Assembly (NCBI RefSeq): GCF_001180305.1
Contig: NZ_CVSX01000041.1
Location: forward strand, 164,319 to 228,318
Length of the DNA: 64,000 nucleotides
Source: Prochlorococcus marinus
GTDB lineage: Bacteria; Cyanobacteriota; Cyanobacteriia; PCC-6307; Cyanobiaceae
Reading direction: 5' to 3'
A model generated the notes under the pieces. The model searched no databases. It saw nothing but the letters and a program-made list of their open reading frames with translations, and was not told the origin of the DNA. Position 1 is the stretch's first letter. Every line of letters begins with the position of its first letter. This document shows positions 45,562 to 54,141 of this stretch, one piece after another. Made by a program: the position numbers and the translations under genes.

Positions 45562-46056
45562 ATGAACGAATCTAAATGTCCTGTCCCTAAAGATCAACAA
45601 CCTACAAATGAATTTATTGAATTATCTAAATCCAAAATTTTTTCTTGGCCAAAAACAAAAAAATCGCTAATTCTTGTATTAACTAAATTCTGGATAGGAT
45701 CTTTTCTTATATTTGTTGTTATTTCTTCTGGAAGTATATATTTCAAAACATTTATTTTAAAATATATATTATTAAGCTTTTTCAGTAGCCTATCAATTCC
45801 TCTATTAATATCTATAAGACTTTATCTTGGTTGGAATCACGTATTTAAAAGATTAACTTCTGAAAGGGTTGAGTATGAAGAATCGGGCTGGTATGACGGT
45901 CAAATATGGATAAAGCCATTAGTTTTAAAAGAAAAAGAATCACTCATCGCCTCAATTGAAGTAAAACCAATTTTAAAAAATCTAATTCAAATTTTTTCAA
46001 TTATTTTAATCTTAGCTTTATCAGGAATTTTGCTTTTTCAATATAGTAATTTTTAA
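45562..46056 (+). CDS. CGLD27-like membrane protein (DUF1230)
   Basis: The 164-residue protein matches CGLD27, a family conserved in cyanobacteria, algae and plants and linked to iron stress or ROS. The N-terminus has CPVPKDQQPTNEFIELSKS, the central region LYLGWNHVFKRLTSERVEYE, then SGWYDGQIWIKP. Four hydrophobic spans are visible. ATG at 45562 gives the family start. The asparaginase gene starts immediately after its stop. Confidence 0.84.
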   Translation: MNESKCPVPKDQQPTNEFIELSKSKIFSWPKTKKSLILVLTKFWIGSFLIFVVISSGSIYFKTFILKYILLSFFSSLSIPLLISIRLYLGWNHVFKRLTSERVEYEESGWYDGQIWIKPLVLKEKESLIASIEVKPILKNLIQIFSIILILALSGILLFQYSNF

Positions 46057-47022
46057 ATGAGTTCTAATTTCAAAAACCTTTATACTTCAAACAATCCGCC
46101 GTTACAAGCAACCTTAATAAGAGGATCGAACATTGAGTCAATTCATAAAATTCATGCTGTTATAAGTGATAAAAAAGGGAGGGTTTTAATGTGTGCGGGC
46201 AATCCAGAATATAAAAGTTTCATAAGGTCAGCATTAAAGCCATTTCAAGCTATACCTTTCGTTAGCAGTGGAGCTGCATCAAAAATCAATAATGCTTCCA
46301 AATCAATTGCACTAGCATGCGGTTCACATAGTGGGTCAAGACTTCACTCAAGGGAAGCCTTCAAAATTCTATGGGAATACGACATTGACATTAATAATTT
46401 GAAATGTCCAAAATTAAAAACCAGTCCGTTAGAACATAATTGCTCAGGAAAACATGCCGCTTTTCTCGCTACATGCAAAAAATTGAATTGGCCAATAGAG
46501 ACTTATTTAAAGGGGGATCATCCACTTCAAAAAGAAATATTCAGAATTGTTTCGGAATTGCTTGAAATTGACATTTCTGAAATAAACGCAGAACGTGATG
46601 ATTGTGGAGCACCAACACTTTATTTAAAACTTATAGAAATGGCTAAATTATATTCACTTCTTAGCAGTTCCCACAATGCTGAATTAGAGCAAATCAGCAG
46701 AGCCATGACTACTAACCCAATAATGATAAGTGATAAAAATAATTTTGATACCGAAATAATAACTTCTTCTCATGGACAAGTTATAGGTAAAGGTGGTGCA
46801 GAAGGGATACAGTGTTTGTGCAAGGTAAATGAAGGGATAGGATTAGCATTAAAAGTAGAAGATGGTTCAAAAAGGGCCAAACATGCTGTAAGTCTTCATT
46901 TACTTAAACAGTTGGAATGGATATCTGACTTAAGAATTCAAGACATTGAAGATAAGGTGTTTAATTTTCATGAAGGAGTGCGAATTGAAGTTAAAGGAAA
47001 ATTAAAATTCCAAGAATCCTAA
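46057..47022 (+). CDS. L-asparaginase II family protein
   Basis: The 321-residue protein belongs to the asparaginase II (Rhizobium etli AnsA-type) family, unrelated to the classical E. coli enzymes. Characteristic segments are RGSNIESIHKIHAVI, FIRSALKPFQAIP (SxxK-like catalytic motif SALK), ACGSHSGSRLHSREA, HNCSGKHAAFLATC and RDDCGAPTLYLKL. It would hydrolyse asparagine to aspartate and ammonia. It is translated from an ATG directly after the CGLD27 stop. Tight packing from DUF3318 to here suggests one operon. Confidence 0.85.
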   Translation: MSSNFKNLYTSNNPPLQATLIRGSNIESIHKIHAVISDKKGRVLMCAGNPEYKSFIRSALKPFQAIPFVSSGAASKINNASKSIALACGSHSGSRLHSREAFKILWEYDIDINNLKCPKLKTSPLEHNCSGKHAAFLATCKKLNWPIETYLKGDHPLQKEIFRIVSELLEIDISEINAERDDCGAPTLYLKLIEMAKLYSLLSSSHNAELEQISRAMTTNPIMISDKNNFDTEIITSSHGQVIGKGGAEGIQCLCKVNEGIGLALKVEDGSKRAKHAVSLHLLKQLEWISDLRIQDIEDKVFNFHEGVRIEVKGKLKFQES

Positions 47023-47068
47023 AGAAAAGGGGAAAAATAACACTTTCAGATGTATGCTATGTATATGA

Positions 47069-47145
<77 letters not shown>

Positions 47146-47150
47146 TTTAG

Positions 47151-47176
47151 AAAGCAGCAAAAAGGCTGCTTTTTTT
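47151..47176 (+). terminator. Rho-independent terminator after tRNA-fMet
   Basis: An 8-bp perfect stem AAAGCAGC / GCTGCTTT with a six-base loop is followed by a T run. It sits 5 bp after the encoded CCA of the tRNA and ends its transcript. Confidence 0.9.
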
Positions 47177-47264
47177 ATTTGAATAATTTTAAATTTCAGT
47201 AATTTGTAAAGACCTTATAAAAATCGAGGATTTAATATCTTAAAAAGAGCTTTCTAAAAACTTA

Positions 47265-47363
47265 TTAAAGATCCTTTTGCATCGAAAATTTCAAATCAAC
47301 CCTCACTATTAGGCCAATAATGATAAAAAGTATTCCAATGTAAGAGTTCAGAGAAAGATCCAA
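47265..47363 (-). CDS. Possible 32-residue membrane peptide
   Basis: A reverse-strand frame from TTG at 47363 encodes 32 residues with one hydrophobic segment (SLNSYIGILFIIIGLIVRVD) and charged ends. Composition is compatible with a small membrane peptide, but the TTG start and short length make this weak. The rest of the 47177-47526 gap holds no other gene that I can see. Confidence 0.28.
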   Translation of the reverse strand: MDLSLNSYIGILFIIIGLIVRVDLKFSMQKDL

Positions 47364-47526
47364 AATTTTTTATTAAATTTCTATATTAAATAATAGCCCA
47401 TAAATCATTGCTATTAAATATTCTCATAACAAAGAATAAAAAGCATGAGAAAGTTGTCTAGTATTTAATAAGGATTTTTAATGTAAAGTGATAACTGTAT
47501 AGTGAAATCAATTAATTTAGAAATTA

Positions 47527-47673
47527 ATGCAGAATTTACTACAACGCGATCTAGGGTCAAGCTTGTTATCGATAGCTGTCATCTTAGGTTGGTTAGGACT
47601 GTTTTTTGTATTCTTGAGAATATTAACAATTTTAATAAAAAGAATACTTGAAGCGATATTCAAAAAATCTTAA
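47527..47673 (+). CDS. Small single-span membrane protein, 48 aa
   Basis: ATG at 47527 gives 48 residues: a short polar start (MQNLLQRDLGSS), a long hydrophobic helix (LLSIAVILGWLGLFFVFLRI) and a basic C-terminus (LIKRILEAIFKKS). Function is unknown; the layout supports a genuine membrane protein. It is followed about 70 bp later by the PetP-like gene. Confidence 0.55.
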   Translation: MQNLLQRDLGSSLLSIAVILGWLGLFFVFLRILTILIKRILEAIFKKS

Positions 47674-47744
47674 TTATTGAAATAAATCAATAATATTGAA
47701 TTAATCGCATAATACTTGAATCAATAAGTATAATAACCTAAAAA

Positions 47745-48134
47745 ATGTTAATTTTAGATAAGGCAAAAATAGGTGATTCTGTTCAAATAAACTTAGAATT
47801 ATCAAAGGATAGGCTTACTAAAGAAGTAGTTGATGCTATAAATGTTTCTTCTGTTGCTAAGATAAGTGATTTCAGAATAACCGACGGAAAAGGTATTGGG
47901 GTTATATTGAAATTATCTAATGGAAAAGAGCAATGGTTTTTTGAAGATGAAATTGACCTTCTAGATGAAAATGGTAATGTGGTTAAAAAAAATAATAATA
48001 AAAAAGAGAATAGTTATTTGATATTTGATTTTTTAAAAAGATTAAACTATCAAAATAAGAATAAGGTAAGCGAGTTACTCAATCCAATTAACTTTTTTCT
48101 CTGGCTGGTTGTATCGTTTAAAGATATTTTTTAA
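47745..48134 (+). CDS. PetP-like DUF2862 protein with C-terminal extension
   Basis: PetP is a small soluble SH3-like protein attached to the cytochrome b6f complex in cyanobacteria. Here the core matches: KIGDSVQINLELSKDRL, DFRITDGKGIGVILKLSNGK and WFFEDEIDLLDENG. PetP is usually about 65-70 residues; this protein is 129, with an added ~55-residue basic/hydrophobic tail (SYLIFDFLKRLNY, FFLWLVVSFKDIF). DUF2862 may include other functions, so PetP is not asserted as the symbol. Confidence 0.75.
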   Translation: MLILDKAKIGDSVQINLELSKDRLTKEVVDAINVSSVAKISDFRITDGKGIGVILKLSNGKEQWFFEDEIDLLDENGNVVKKNNNKKENSYLIFDFLKRLNYQNKNKVSELLNPINFFLWLVVSFKDIF

Positions 48135-48204
48135 TTAGTTAAAATTTTTTCTAAAATAAGACTAATTTAATTAAATTTATAATTTCCAGAAATTAAAAAT
48201 TGAA

Positions 48205-49200
48205 ATGGCACAAAATATTATCGCTGTAAAAAATTTATCTAAGTCATTTGATATCTCTTCAAAAGAGCCAGGCATAAAAGGAACAATTAAACATTTTTTT
48301 AGAAGACAAACAAAAAGTGTAAAAGTTATAAAAAATATAAGTTTTGAAATTAAAGAAGGGGAAATCGTAGGTTTTCTTGGTGCTAATGGAGCTGGTAAAA
48401 CAACAATTTTAAAAATGCTTTGTGGCTTAATTTATCCAAGTAAAGGTTCGATTTTGGTTTCAGGCTACTTACCTTTCAGGAGAAAAGAAAATTTCCTAAA
48501 GAATATCACCTTGATAATGGGACAAAAGCAGCAACTTATTTGGGATCTTCCGCCAATTGAATCATTTTATTTGAATGCTTCAATATATGACTTAGATAAG
48601 TTTGAAGCTAAAAGGAGAATAAAAAAACTATCAGAAATGCTTGAAATTGATGAAGAGCTTTTCATACCTGTTAGAAAACTATCCTTAGGTCAGCGTATGA
48701 AGTCAGAATTACTAGCAGCTTTGATACATGAACCAAATATTCTATTTTTAGACGAGCCGACACTTGGATTAGATATTAATGCACAGAGAAATTTAAGAAA
48801 ATTCCTTCAAAAATATAATAAGGAAACTAATGCAACGATATGCCTGACTAGTCATTACATGAAAGATATTACATCACTATGCAAGAGGGTTATATGTGTT
48901 CACGAAGGGGCTATATCATATGATGGAAAACTTGATCTTTTATTAAAAAAACTATCTCCCGTTAAAGAAATATTAATAGTTTGTCGATCAGAAAAGGATG
49001 CAATTAAATTAGAAAATTCAGGTTTTAATGTTAAAAATAAAATAAAGAATGAAATTACTATAAAAATTGAAAACAACTCAATTACATCTTCACTGAAAAA
49101 TATCCTAAATAATTTTGATATTGAAGACCTTTTCATAAATGAACCACCAATAGATGAAATTATTGGAAGGGTATTAATTAAAAAAGATTATGATATCTAA
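48205..49200 (+). CDS. ABC-2 type transporter, ATP-binding subunit
   Basis: The 331-residue ATPase has Walker A FLGANGAGKTT (near residue 55), Q-loop LIMGQKQQLIWDLP, signature LSLGQRMKSELLAAL, and Walker B NILFLDEPTLGLD with the switch His in LTSHYMKD. An additional C-terminal ~80 residues contain no obvious motif. It is translated with two following permease genes, whose starts overlap by 11 and 4 bp. The substrate is unknown. Confidence 0.9.
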   Translation: MAQNIIAVKNLSKSFDISSKEPGIKGTIKHFFRRQTKSVKVIKNISFEIKEGEIVGFLGANGAGKTTILKMLCGLIYPSKGSILVSGYLPFRRKENFLKNITLIMGQKQQLIWDLPPIESFYLNASIYDLDKFEAKRRIKKLSEMLEIDEELFIPVRKLSLGQRMKSELLAALIHEPNILFLDEPTLGLDINAQRNLRKFLQKYNKETNATICLTSHYMKDITSLCKRVICVHEGAISYDGKLDLLLKKLSPVKEILIVCRSEKDAIKLENSGFNVKNKIKNEITIKIENNSITSSLKNILNNFDIEDLFINEPPIDEIIGRVLIKKDYDI

Positions 49201-49984
49201 ATTGATTAACCGTAAAATATTCACCTTATTAAAAGTCCAATATTCAAATATGTTGGAATATAGGGTTGAAATTGCATTATGGGCAATTTCAGGAATTATT
49301 CCTTTTTTCATGTTAAACATCTGGACAAATAATAATCTAAATGAATCAATAAACTTTAGTGATGTTATGCTTTCTAGGTATTTCTTATGTGCTTTTTTAG
49401 TAAGACAGTTTTCTGTAGTTTGGGTTGTATTTAGCTTTGAAGAGGATTCTCTTATGGGGAAAGTATCTCCATATTTAATCCAACCTTTAAATCCATTTTT
49501 CAGATATTTTGCACAACATCTTGCTGAACAAATAACAAGATTTCCTTTCGCACTGATAATCGCATTTTTCTTTTTTATTTTAAATCCAGAAAGTATATGG
49601 ATACCAAATTTGGGTATTTTATTCTTATCGATAATTTCGACTTTCTTATCTTTCTTAATTCAATTTTTAATTCAGTCAATAGTTGCATGTCTATGTTTCT
49701 GGACAGAGAAAGCATCATCGATAGAAAGATTATTATTTATTCCAACTTTATTTCTCTCAGGTCTTTTAGCTCCAGTAGTTTCATTTCCTGAATATGTTAA
49801 ATCTTGGATTTATTTAACTCCATTTCCATATTTAATTGATTTTCCTGCGAACTTGCTATCAGGTAATAAAACCAATATTAGTGGAGGCTTAAGTATACAA
49901 ATTCTATGGATAATTTTACTTTTCCCATTATTTAAAAAAATCTGGTCTGAAGGAACTAAAAAATATACTGCTATGGGATCATGA
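49190..49984 (+). CDS. ABC-2 family permease subunit 1
   Basis: The 264-residue protein has about six predicted spans and belongs to the ABC-2 permease type found in pairs with DrrA-like ATPases. Conserved-looking features include MLEYRVEIALWAISGIIPF and the C-terminal TPFPYLIDFPANLLSG. It overlaps the ATPase gene by 11 bp and the second permease by 4 bp, so the three are an obligate operon. Confidence 0.85.
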   Translation: MISKLINRKIFTLLKVQYSNMLEYRVEIALWAISGIIPFFMLNIWTNNNLNESINFSDVMLSRYFLCAFLVRQFSVVWVVFSFEEDSLMGKVSPYLIQPLNPFFRYFAQHLAEQITRFPFALIIAFFFFILNPESIWIPNLGILFLSIISTFLSFLIQFLIQSIVACLCFWTEKASSIERLLFIPTLFLSGLLAPVVSFPEYVKSWIYLTPFPYLIDFPANLLSGNKTNISGGLSIQILWIILLFPLFKKIWSEGTKKYTAMGS

Positions 49985-50775
49985 ATCTAAGAAAATATCT
50001 AAAAGTTTATAAAAATTTTTTACATACTTCTTTTGCTTCTGAATTGGAATATAAGACAAATTTATTAGTTGATTTAATTACCGCAATTTTAAGTTTAATA
50101 GGGAGTGTTTTTTTATTATCTATTTTCTTTCAAAATAATAGTTATATTGGAGGGTGGAAATTTGAACAGGCACTAATAATTCAAGGTATTTATACAGTTT
50201 TGAATGGTATAACTAATACATGGTTCAATCCAAATCTTACAGAAATAGTTAAACATATTAGAGAAGGAACCTTAGATTTCGTACTTTTAAAACCTATTGA
50301 TAGTCAATTTTTCATCTCCCTAAAAAAAATCACTCCATCTGGCTTTTTAGAAATAATTCTTGGATTTTGCTTATTGTTATACTGCATGAAAATCAATCAA
50401 ATAAATTTAAATTTATCCTTTCTGACATTATGTTTAATTACTATAATCTGCTCAATTTGTATCTTATATAGCTTATGGTTTTTTATTTCGACAACTACTA
50501 TTTGGTTTGTTAAAACATGGAATGCTACAGAAGTATTAAGATCATTTCTTTATATTGGACGTTTTCCTTTAAATTCATTTTCATTTTCCTTAAGAATATT
50601 TTTTAGTGTTTTCATTCCTATTGCATTTATAACTACAATCCCATCTGAAGTTTTCTTAGGTATTTCTCAATTATGGAAAATATTGCTTGAAGTTATTGTT
50701 GCTTTAATATTTTTATCTACCTCAAGAAAGTTCTGGCTTTTTGCATTAAAGTTCTATTCTTCAGCATCTAGCTAA
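49981..50775 (+). CDS. ABC-2 family permease subunit 2
   Basis: This 264-residue protein is the second permease: LEYKTNLLVDLITAILSLIG near the start, WFNPNLTEIVKHIREGTLDF with LLKPIDSQFF in the first loop, and about six spans. The shared lengths and arrangement indicate a heterodimeric channel with subunit 1. Cyanobacterial orthologues are annotated only as ABC-2 permeases. The stop overlaps the stop of the convergent 90-residue gene. Confidence 0.85.
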   Translation: MNLRKYLKVYKNFLHTSFASELEYKTNLLVDLITAILSLIGSVFLLSIFFQNNSYIGGWKFEQALIIQGIYTVLNGITNTWFNPNLTEIVKHIREGTLDFVLLKPIDSQFFISLKKITPSGFLEIILGFCLLLYCMKINQINLNLSFLTLCLITIICSICILYSLWFFISTTTIWFVKTWNATEVLRSFLYIGRFPLNSFSFSLRIFFSVFIPIAFITTIPSEVFLGISQLWKILLEVIVALIFLSTSRKFWLFALKFYSSASS

Positions 50776-51044
50776 TTTTTATTTAATGCTCCTCTACAAA
50801 ACTCTCGAATTTTTTGTTTACTTTTCAGATTAGAAAGTCTAGATAAATTTTTAAAATGAGTTTTTGATTTTTCCACAGATAAAAGTTTGCAGTTTAAATC
50901 AATCTCATAATTTCTTGAAATTAATCCTAATTTAACTGCTACATCACAAAGGATAATAATAAGAGTAATAGTAAATATTATCCCCAAAAAATGGAGAAAT
51001 AACTTTGAATAATTTTCATTTTCAGTTTTTAATTCAAACTTCAT
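50772..51044 (-). CDS. Small membrane-anchored hypothetical protein, 90 aa
   Basis: The 90-residue protein has one span near residues 20-38 (FLGIIFTITLIIILCDVAVK), followed by a basic soluble tail with SKQKIREFCRGAL. No family is recognised. It is in the same strand block as the next gene upstream, whose stop directly adjoins its start (51044). Confidence 0.55.
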   Translation of the reverse strand: MKFELKTENENYSKLFLHFLGIIFTITLIIILCDVAVKLGLISRNYEIDLNCKLLSVEKSKTHFKNLSRLSNLKSKQKIREFCRGALNKN

Positions 51045-51271
51045 TATTTAACTATATGCTCAGGACATTTAATTGCAGCAATTGCAATAGCAGTAACTTT
51101 GAAGTTTTCTGATTTCTCAATAACCTTTTTAACCTCTAATGGTCCAAATTTGTTGCTTGCATCACTATAAGAAAGAAGTAAAGATTTATAATTGTCATAT
51201 CCTAAATTTCTATATTCACAGAAATTATTTCCAACATAGTTCAAAAGAGTAAGTAAAGTTAATTCAATCAT
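51044..51271 (-). CDS. Hypothetical protein, 75 aa
   Basis: The 75-residue product is mostly soluble (NYVGNNFCEYRNLGYDNYKS, KVTAIAIAAIKCPEHIV) with no signal peptide clear enough to assert. The two cysteines at the ends suggest a small secreted disulfide protein, which is speculative. It is one base from the 90-residue gene, so the two are likely co-expressed. A promoter or start region lies within the candidate ncRNA spacer. Confidence 0.55.
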   Translation of the reverse strand: MIELTLLTLLNYVGNNFCEYRNLGYDNYKSLLLSYSDASNKFGPLEVKKVIEKSENFKVTAIAIAAIKCPEHIVK

Positions 51272-51440
51272 TAATTTTTTTTAACTAACAATTCCCCTAC
51301 GAATAATACAATGCATGATATTTTTAACAAGTTTAATTATTAAAAACACTTGAAATCTTGAAATATGATTTTTGATGATAGGCTTTAAATATCCATATTT
51401 AACTCACATTTACAAGAATCACAGATATAAAAACTATTAA

Positions 51441-51567
51441 AGCACTATCTGTAGTGTATCCTCAATAGTCTAATTGCACTACTGATAGGGGGTTGCATTT
51501 TTTAAGAAATTGGTTTAAAAATAAGGTTCCCCATCACCCGGCCCCACAAATGTGAGGCCTTTTTTTT
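51441..51567 (+). ncRNA. Candidate structured small RNA
   Basis: In a 380-bp gene-free stretch, a long hairpin is visible: CTATCTGTAGTG at 51445-51456 pairs with CACTACTGATAG at 51477-51488 (11 of 12 pairs, one T-T mismatch) around a 20-base loop. A GGGG at 51489-51492 could pair with CCCC at 51529-51532, and a strong terminator follows at 51540-51567. A TATAAA-like box at 51426-51431 sits at a suitable distance for a start near 51440. No reading frame covers it. Known RNAs (Yfr1, 6S, 4.5S, tmRNA) were considered and not recognised. The class is unknown. Confidence 0.6.
51540..51567 (+). terminator. Rho-independent terminator of the candidate small RNA
   Basis: The inverted repeat GGCC-C-CACA / TGTG-A-GGCC forms a stem with one mismatch and a tight loop, followed by eight T residues (51560-51567). 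It is stronger than most hairpins in this window. Confidence 0.85.
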
Positions 51568-51654
51568 ACTTTCTTTTTGAATAAGGTTTTAGCCAGAAGT
51601 ATTGTTGAATACAACTAGTAATTAATTAGAATCTAAAATAAAAATAAAGACAAA

Positions 51655-51735
51655 ATGAATTTATCTTTATTAACTGCCACTGCTTTTTTTGGTCTTTTTT
51701 TGACCACAACTTTATTGGTTTTATCAAATAATTAA
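51655..51735 (+). CDS. 26-residue membrane peptide
   Basis: ATG at 51655 encodes a 26-residue, almost entirely hydrophobic peptide (LLTATAFFGLFLTTTLLVLS core), similar in size to PetL, PetN or PsaM, but matching none of them by sequence. Its stop overlaps the stop of the convergent TauE-like gene by 4 bp. It may be a single-span photosynthetic subunit or an unrelated small protein. Confidence 0.42.
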   Translation: MNLSLLTATAFFGLFLTTTLLVLSNN

Positions 51736-52547
51736 TATATAAAAAGTTTAATTGATTTAATCAATAAGCTAATACCAACCAAAAGACAAACTGTTGTAAA
51801 AGTTTTCTTGATAATTTTATTTCCTTTTAATTTCGATAAATGAGCCCCATAATATCCCCCTGCGAAAGAACCAATAATTAACATTAACAATATATTTGAA
51901 TTAAATTCTCCTACTTTACTCAAATAAATTGCTCCGGTAAAATTCCAGAAAATTCCAACAGTAAAGAATGTTAAACTAATAGCTTGCTGAAACTCCATTC
52001 CATAAGTTTTTATCAAAAGTATCGTTACAAGCAATCCAGTACCTGAGGAAATAGAACCATTCAAAATGCCTATGAGAAAAATAAAAATTAAAAAACTAAT
52101 TTTATGAATTAAATTAAGTTTATTATTCTCGGATTTTAAACCTAAATCTGATTTTTGGAATGAGTAAATAGCTAATAAGATTGAAATTAGTCCTATAAAT
52201 AAATATAAATATTGTTCTGATATATATTCAATGATAGAAGCCCCAAAAATCACTCCCGGCAAACCAAAAATTAAAATTTGCAAAGCAATAAATATATCAG
52301 ATCCAAGAGATTTGTAATTTCTTAATGAACCTCCTATCCCTAATGCTACTGTTGCTAATTTATGACTAGCCAAAGCTTGATTATAAGGAACACCATATAA
52401 AATCAATCCTGGTAATTGTACTAGCCCTGCTCCTCCTCCAGAAATTGCTGACAAGGTATTAGAAAAGAAGGACAGCAAAAAGATTAAGATACCAGTAGGT
52501 AAAGAATCATTTATGTTTATTACTAATGTTGTCAATAAATAAAGCAT
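51732..52547 (-). CDS. TauE/SafE (TSUP) family permease
   Basis: The 271-residue protein has about eight spans and the hallmarks of the TauE/SafE family of anion exporters: a glycine-rich first repeat (FSNTLSAISGGGAGLVQLPGL), ASHKLATVALGIGG, and the second-repeat GSISSGTGLLVTILL. Sulfite or organosulfonate transport is typical; the true substrate is unknown. The ATG at 52547 is a normal start. Confidence 0.85.
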   Translation of the reverse strand: MLYLLTTLVININDSLPTGILIFLLSFFSNTLSAISGGGAGLVQLPGLILYGVPYNQALASHKLATVALGIGGSLRNYKSLGSDIFIALQILIFGLPGVIFGASIIEYISEQYLYLFIGLISILLAIYSFQKSDLGLKSENNKLNLIHKISFLIFIFLIGILNGSISSGTGLLVTILLIKTYGMEFQQAISLTFFTVGIFWNFTGAIYLSKVGEFNSNILLMLIIGSFAGGYYGAHLSKLKGNKIIKKTFTTVCLLVGISLLIKSIKLFIY

Positions 52548-52649
52548 TAAACCTGCATTCTTAATTTTTAAAAATCAAATATTTTAGTTTTTAAAAAACT
52601 TACGATTTTAATAGCCTGAAAATCTCTTTTTCAATAAGAGTTTAAAAAA

Positions 52650-53024
52650 ATGTTATCATTAGTAAAAACTATCAAGTATTTTATGCATAGACAAGATGCA
52701 ATTTACCTTGATCAACTATGTCCAAAGATAAGTAATAAAAATTGGAAAGAATCACTTCATAAGCTTACTAAATATAAGTGCATTTATTGCGGTAAACCAT
52801 CAGAATCACTTGATCACCTTCATCCAGTGTCAAAAGGCGGAATAAGCACTACGAGTAATTGCGTTCCATGTTGTTTGTCATGTAATGGTAAGAAATCAGA
52901 TTCCGAAGTTCTAGGTTGGTACAGAAAACAGAATTTTTATGATCCTAGAAGAGCTATGGCGATCAGAGCATGGTTTAACGATGATTTAAAACTAGCCTCA
53001 GTTCTTTTGAACTACATAAATTAA
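52650..53024 (+). CDS. HNH-family nuclease domain protein
   Basis: The 124-residue protein contains an HNH domain: CIYCG (zinc pair), SLDHLHPVSKGG (metal-binding Asp-His), then NCVPCCLSCNGKKSD (second zinc pair and Asn). Such proteins are homing-like or free-standing endonucleases, or DNA repair factors. It is conserved as a free-standing gene in picocyanobacteria. No self-splicing intron or intein lies around it here, so a housekeeping role is more likely than a mobile element. Confidence 0.85.
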   Translation: MLSLVKTIKYFMHRQDAIYLDQLCPKISNKNWKESLHKLTKYKCIYCGKPSESLDHLHPVSKGGISTTSNCVPCCLSCNGKKSDSEVLGWYRKQNFYDPRRAMAIRAWFNDDLKLASVLLNYIN

Positions 53025-53140
53025 AAAATAAAATAATGAATTGATTAAGAGCAAAAAAAAATTTTTTTAACATTTAAATAATAATTCTTATTAATGTAAA
53101 TAATAATTTTTTAATTTAATCTTCTCTCTTCAAAATAATT

Positions 53141-53305
53141 TTATGAGTTTCTATAAATCTCGATATTGGAAAAATCATCTTTCCACATTATTGGTGAATC
53201 TATAACCTTTCTCTCAGGAGATTTTACTGTAAAAATTAATCCAAACACAAAAAGAATAGTAATTAAGATAATTGTCATTACCAATTTGTCTGAAATATTA
53301 TTCAT
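53141..53305 (-). CDS. Small single-span membrane protein, 54 aa
   Basis: The reverse-strand ATG at 53305 gives 54 residues: a hydrophobic helix near residues 9-26 (VMTIILITILFVFGLIFTV), followed by a polar domain (KSPERKVIDSPIMWKDDF). The opposite-strand frame (53166-53354) is less protein-like, so this strand is preferred. It lies 9 bp from the 133-residue secreted protein gene on the same strand, whose stop precedes it, so the two may be co-transcribed. Confidence 0.55.
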   Translation of the reverse strand: MNNISDKLVMTIILITILFVFGLIFTVKSPERKVIDSPIMWKDDFSNIEIYRNS

Positions 53306-53314
53306 TTACCTAGT

Positions 53315-53716
53315 TTATCTAGAAAAATTTTTGTCAGGAGTTGTTTTTTGGTAAATTTCTAAAAAATAAGTTTTAAAATAATCAACTCCCTCCTTTCCAA
53401 CTAATCCAAATGACCATCCACAATCATTAACTACTTGGAGTGAAATTTGATTTGCCAAATCGTCTTTTTCAATCCACTTTTTTTGTGGATTGTATGAAAA
53501 AGATATAATGTTTTCTGTTTTTACAATTGCTGATTTCATTGCTTCATCTTTAGAAAAACCATTCCGAATACCCTTGCAATATTTTCTCGAGAAATTATTT
53601 GAGATTCTATTTTGTAGTAAACTTACGCTAGGGTCCGAAGTTTCAAATGCTAAACCTACTGGAGGGTTTATTAGATAAATAATAGATAGAAATAACCCTA
53701 GAAAGAAATTTAACAA
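53315..53716 (-). CDS. Exported hypothetical protein, 133 aa
   Basis: The protein begins with a signal sequence (LNFFLGLFLSIIYLINPPVGLAFE; TTG start at 53716). The mature part has a conserved-looking two-cysteine pattern (SRKYCKGIRNGFSKDEAMKS and VVNDCGWSFGLVGKEG). It would act in the periplasm or thylakoid lumen. Homologues occur in picocyanobacteria with no assigned function. Confidence 0.65.
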   Translation of the reverse strand: MLNFFLGLFLSIIYLINPPVGLAFETSDPSVSLLQNRISNNFSRKYCKGIRNGFSKDEAMKSAIVKTENIISFSYNPQKKWIEKDDLANQISLQVVNDCGWSFGLVGKEGVDYFKTYFLEIYQKTTPDKNFSR

Positions 53717-53884
53717 TAGCTAAAATCATTACTTATGACTATTATGATAGTTTTTTTTCGTTAAATTTTCAATCTAAAAATTAAAAAATTTTAAAGCAAA
53801 ATTAAATTTCAATTTATTAAAAATTAAAAGTATTGCAATAAGTTCAGTAATAATAGTCAGAGCATTATTCAGATACTTAATTAA

Positions 53885-54106
53885 ATGTACGAAACATTGA
53901 TGACACTGTTATTTTTCCCAGATTGGACAAATGGACTACCCTCAGACTTTTTATTACTTCATTTTTTTGTTGGGGCTGTAATTTTTCCGTTCAATATGAT
54001 CCATGCTAAAGCAAGAAAAATTGACAGTCAGAATCCACAAGAAGCTGCTAACGGGTATAAAAATTCTGACAATTCTAAATTCTTCGGTTACGAAGAAATC
54101 AGTTAG
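53885..54106 (+). CDS. Hypothetical protein, 73 aa
   Basis: The 73-residue protein has one hydrophobic helix (LPSDFLLLHFFVGAVIFPF, about residues 19-37), followed by a soluble tail (QEAANGYKNSDNSKFFGYEE). It is probably a membrane-anchored protein of unknown function. A second overlapping frame at 54003-54191 is judged a shadow. Confidence 0.55.
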   Translation: MYETLMTLLFFPDWTNGLPSDFLLLHFFVGAVIFPFNMIHAKARKIDSQNPQEAANGYKNSDNSKFFGYEEIS

Positions 54107-54141
54107 ATTTCAACAAAAGTTTTTAAGGAATTACTTAATTG

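Noticed and set aside
52650..53024. HNH gene as a homing endonuclease or mobile element
   Set aside because: No intron, intein or flanking repeats are visible, and neighbours are ordinary genes.
53166..53354. 62-codon plus-strand frame
   Set aside because: The opposite strand encodes a better-organised small membrane protein (53141-53305).
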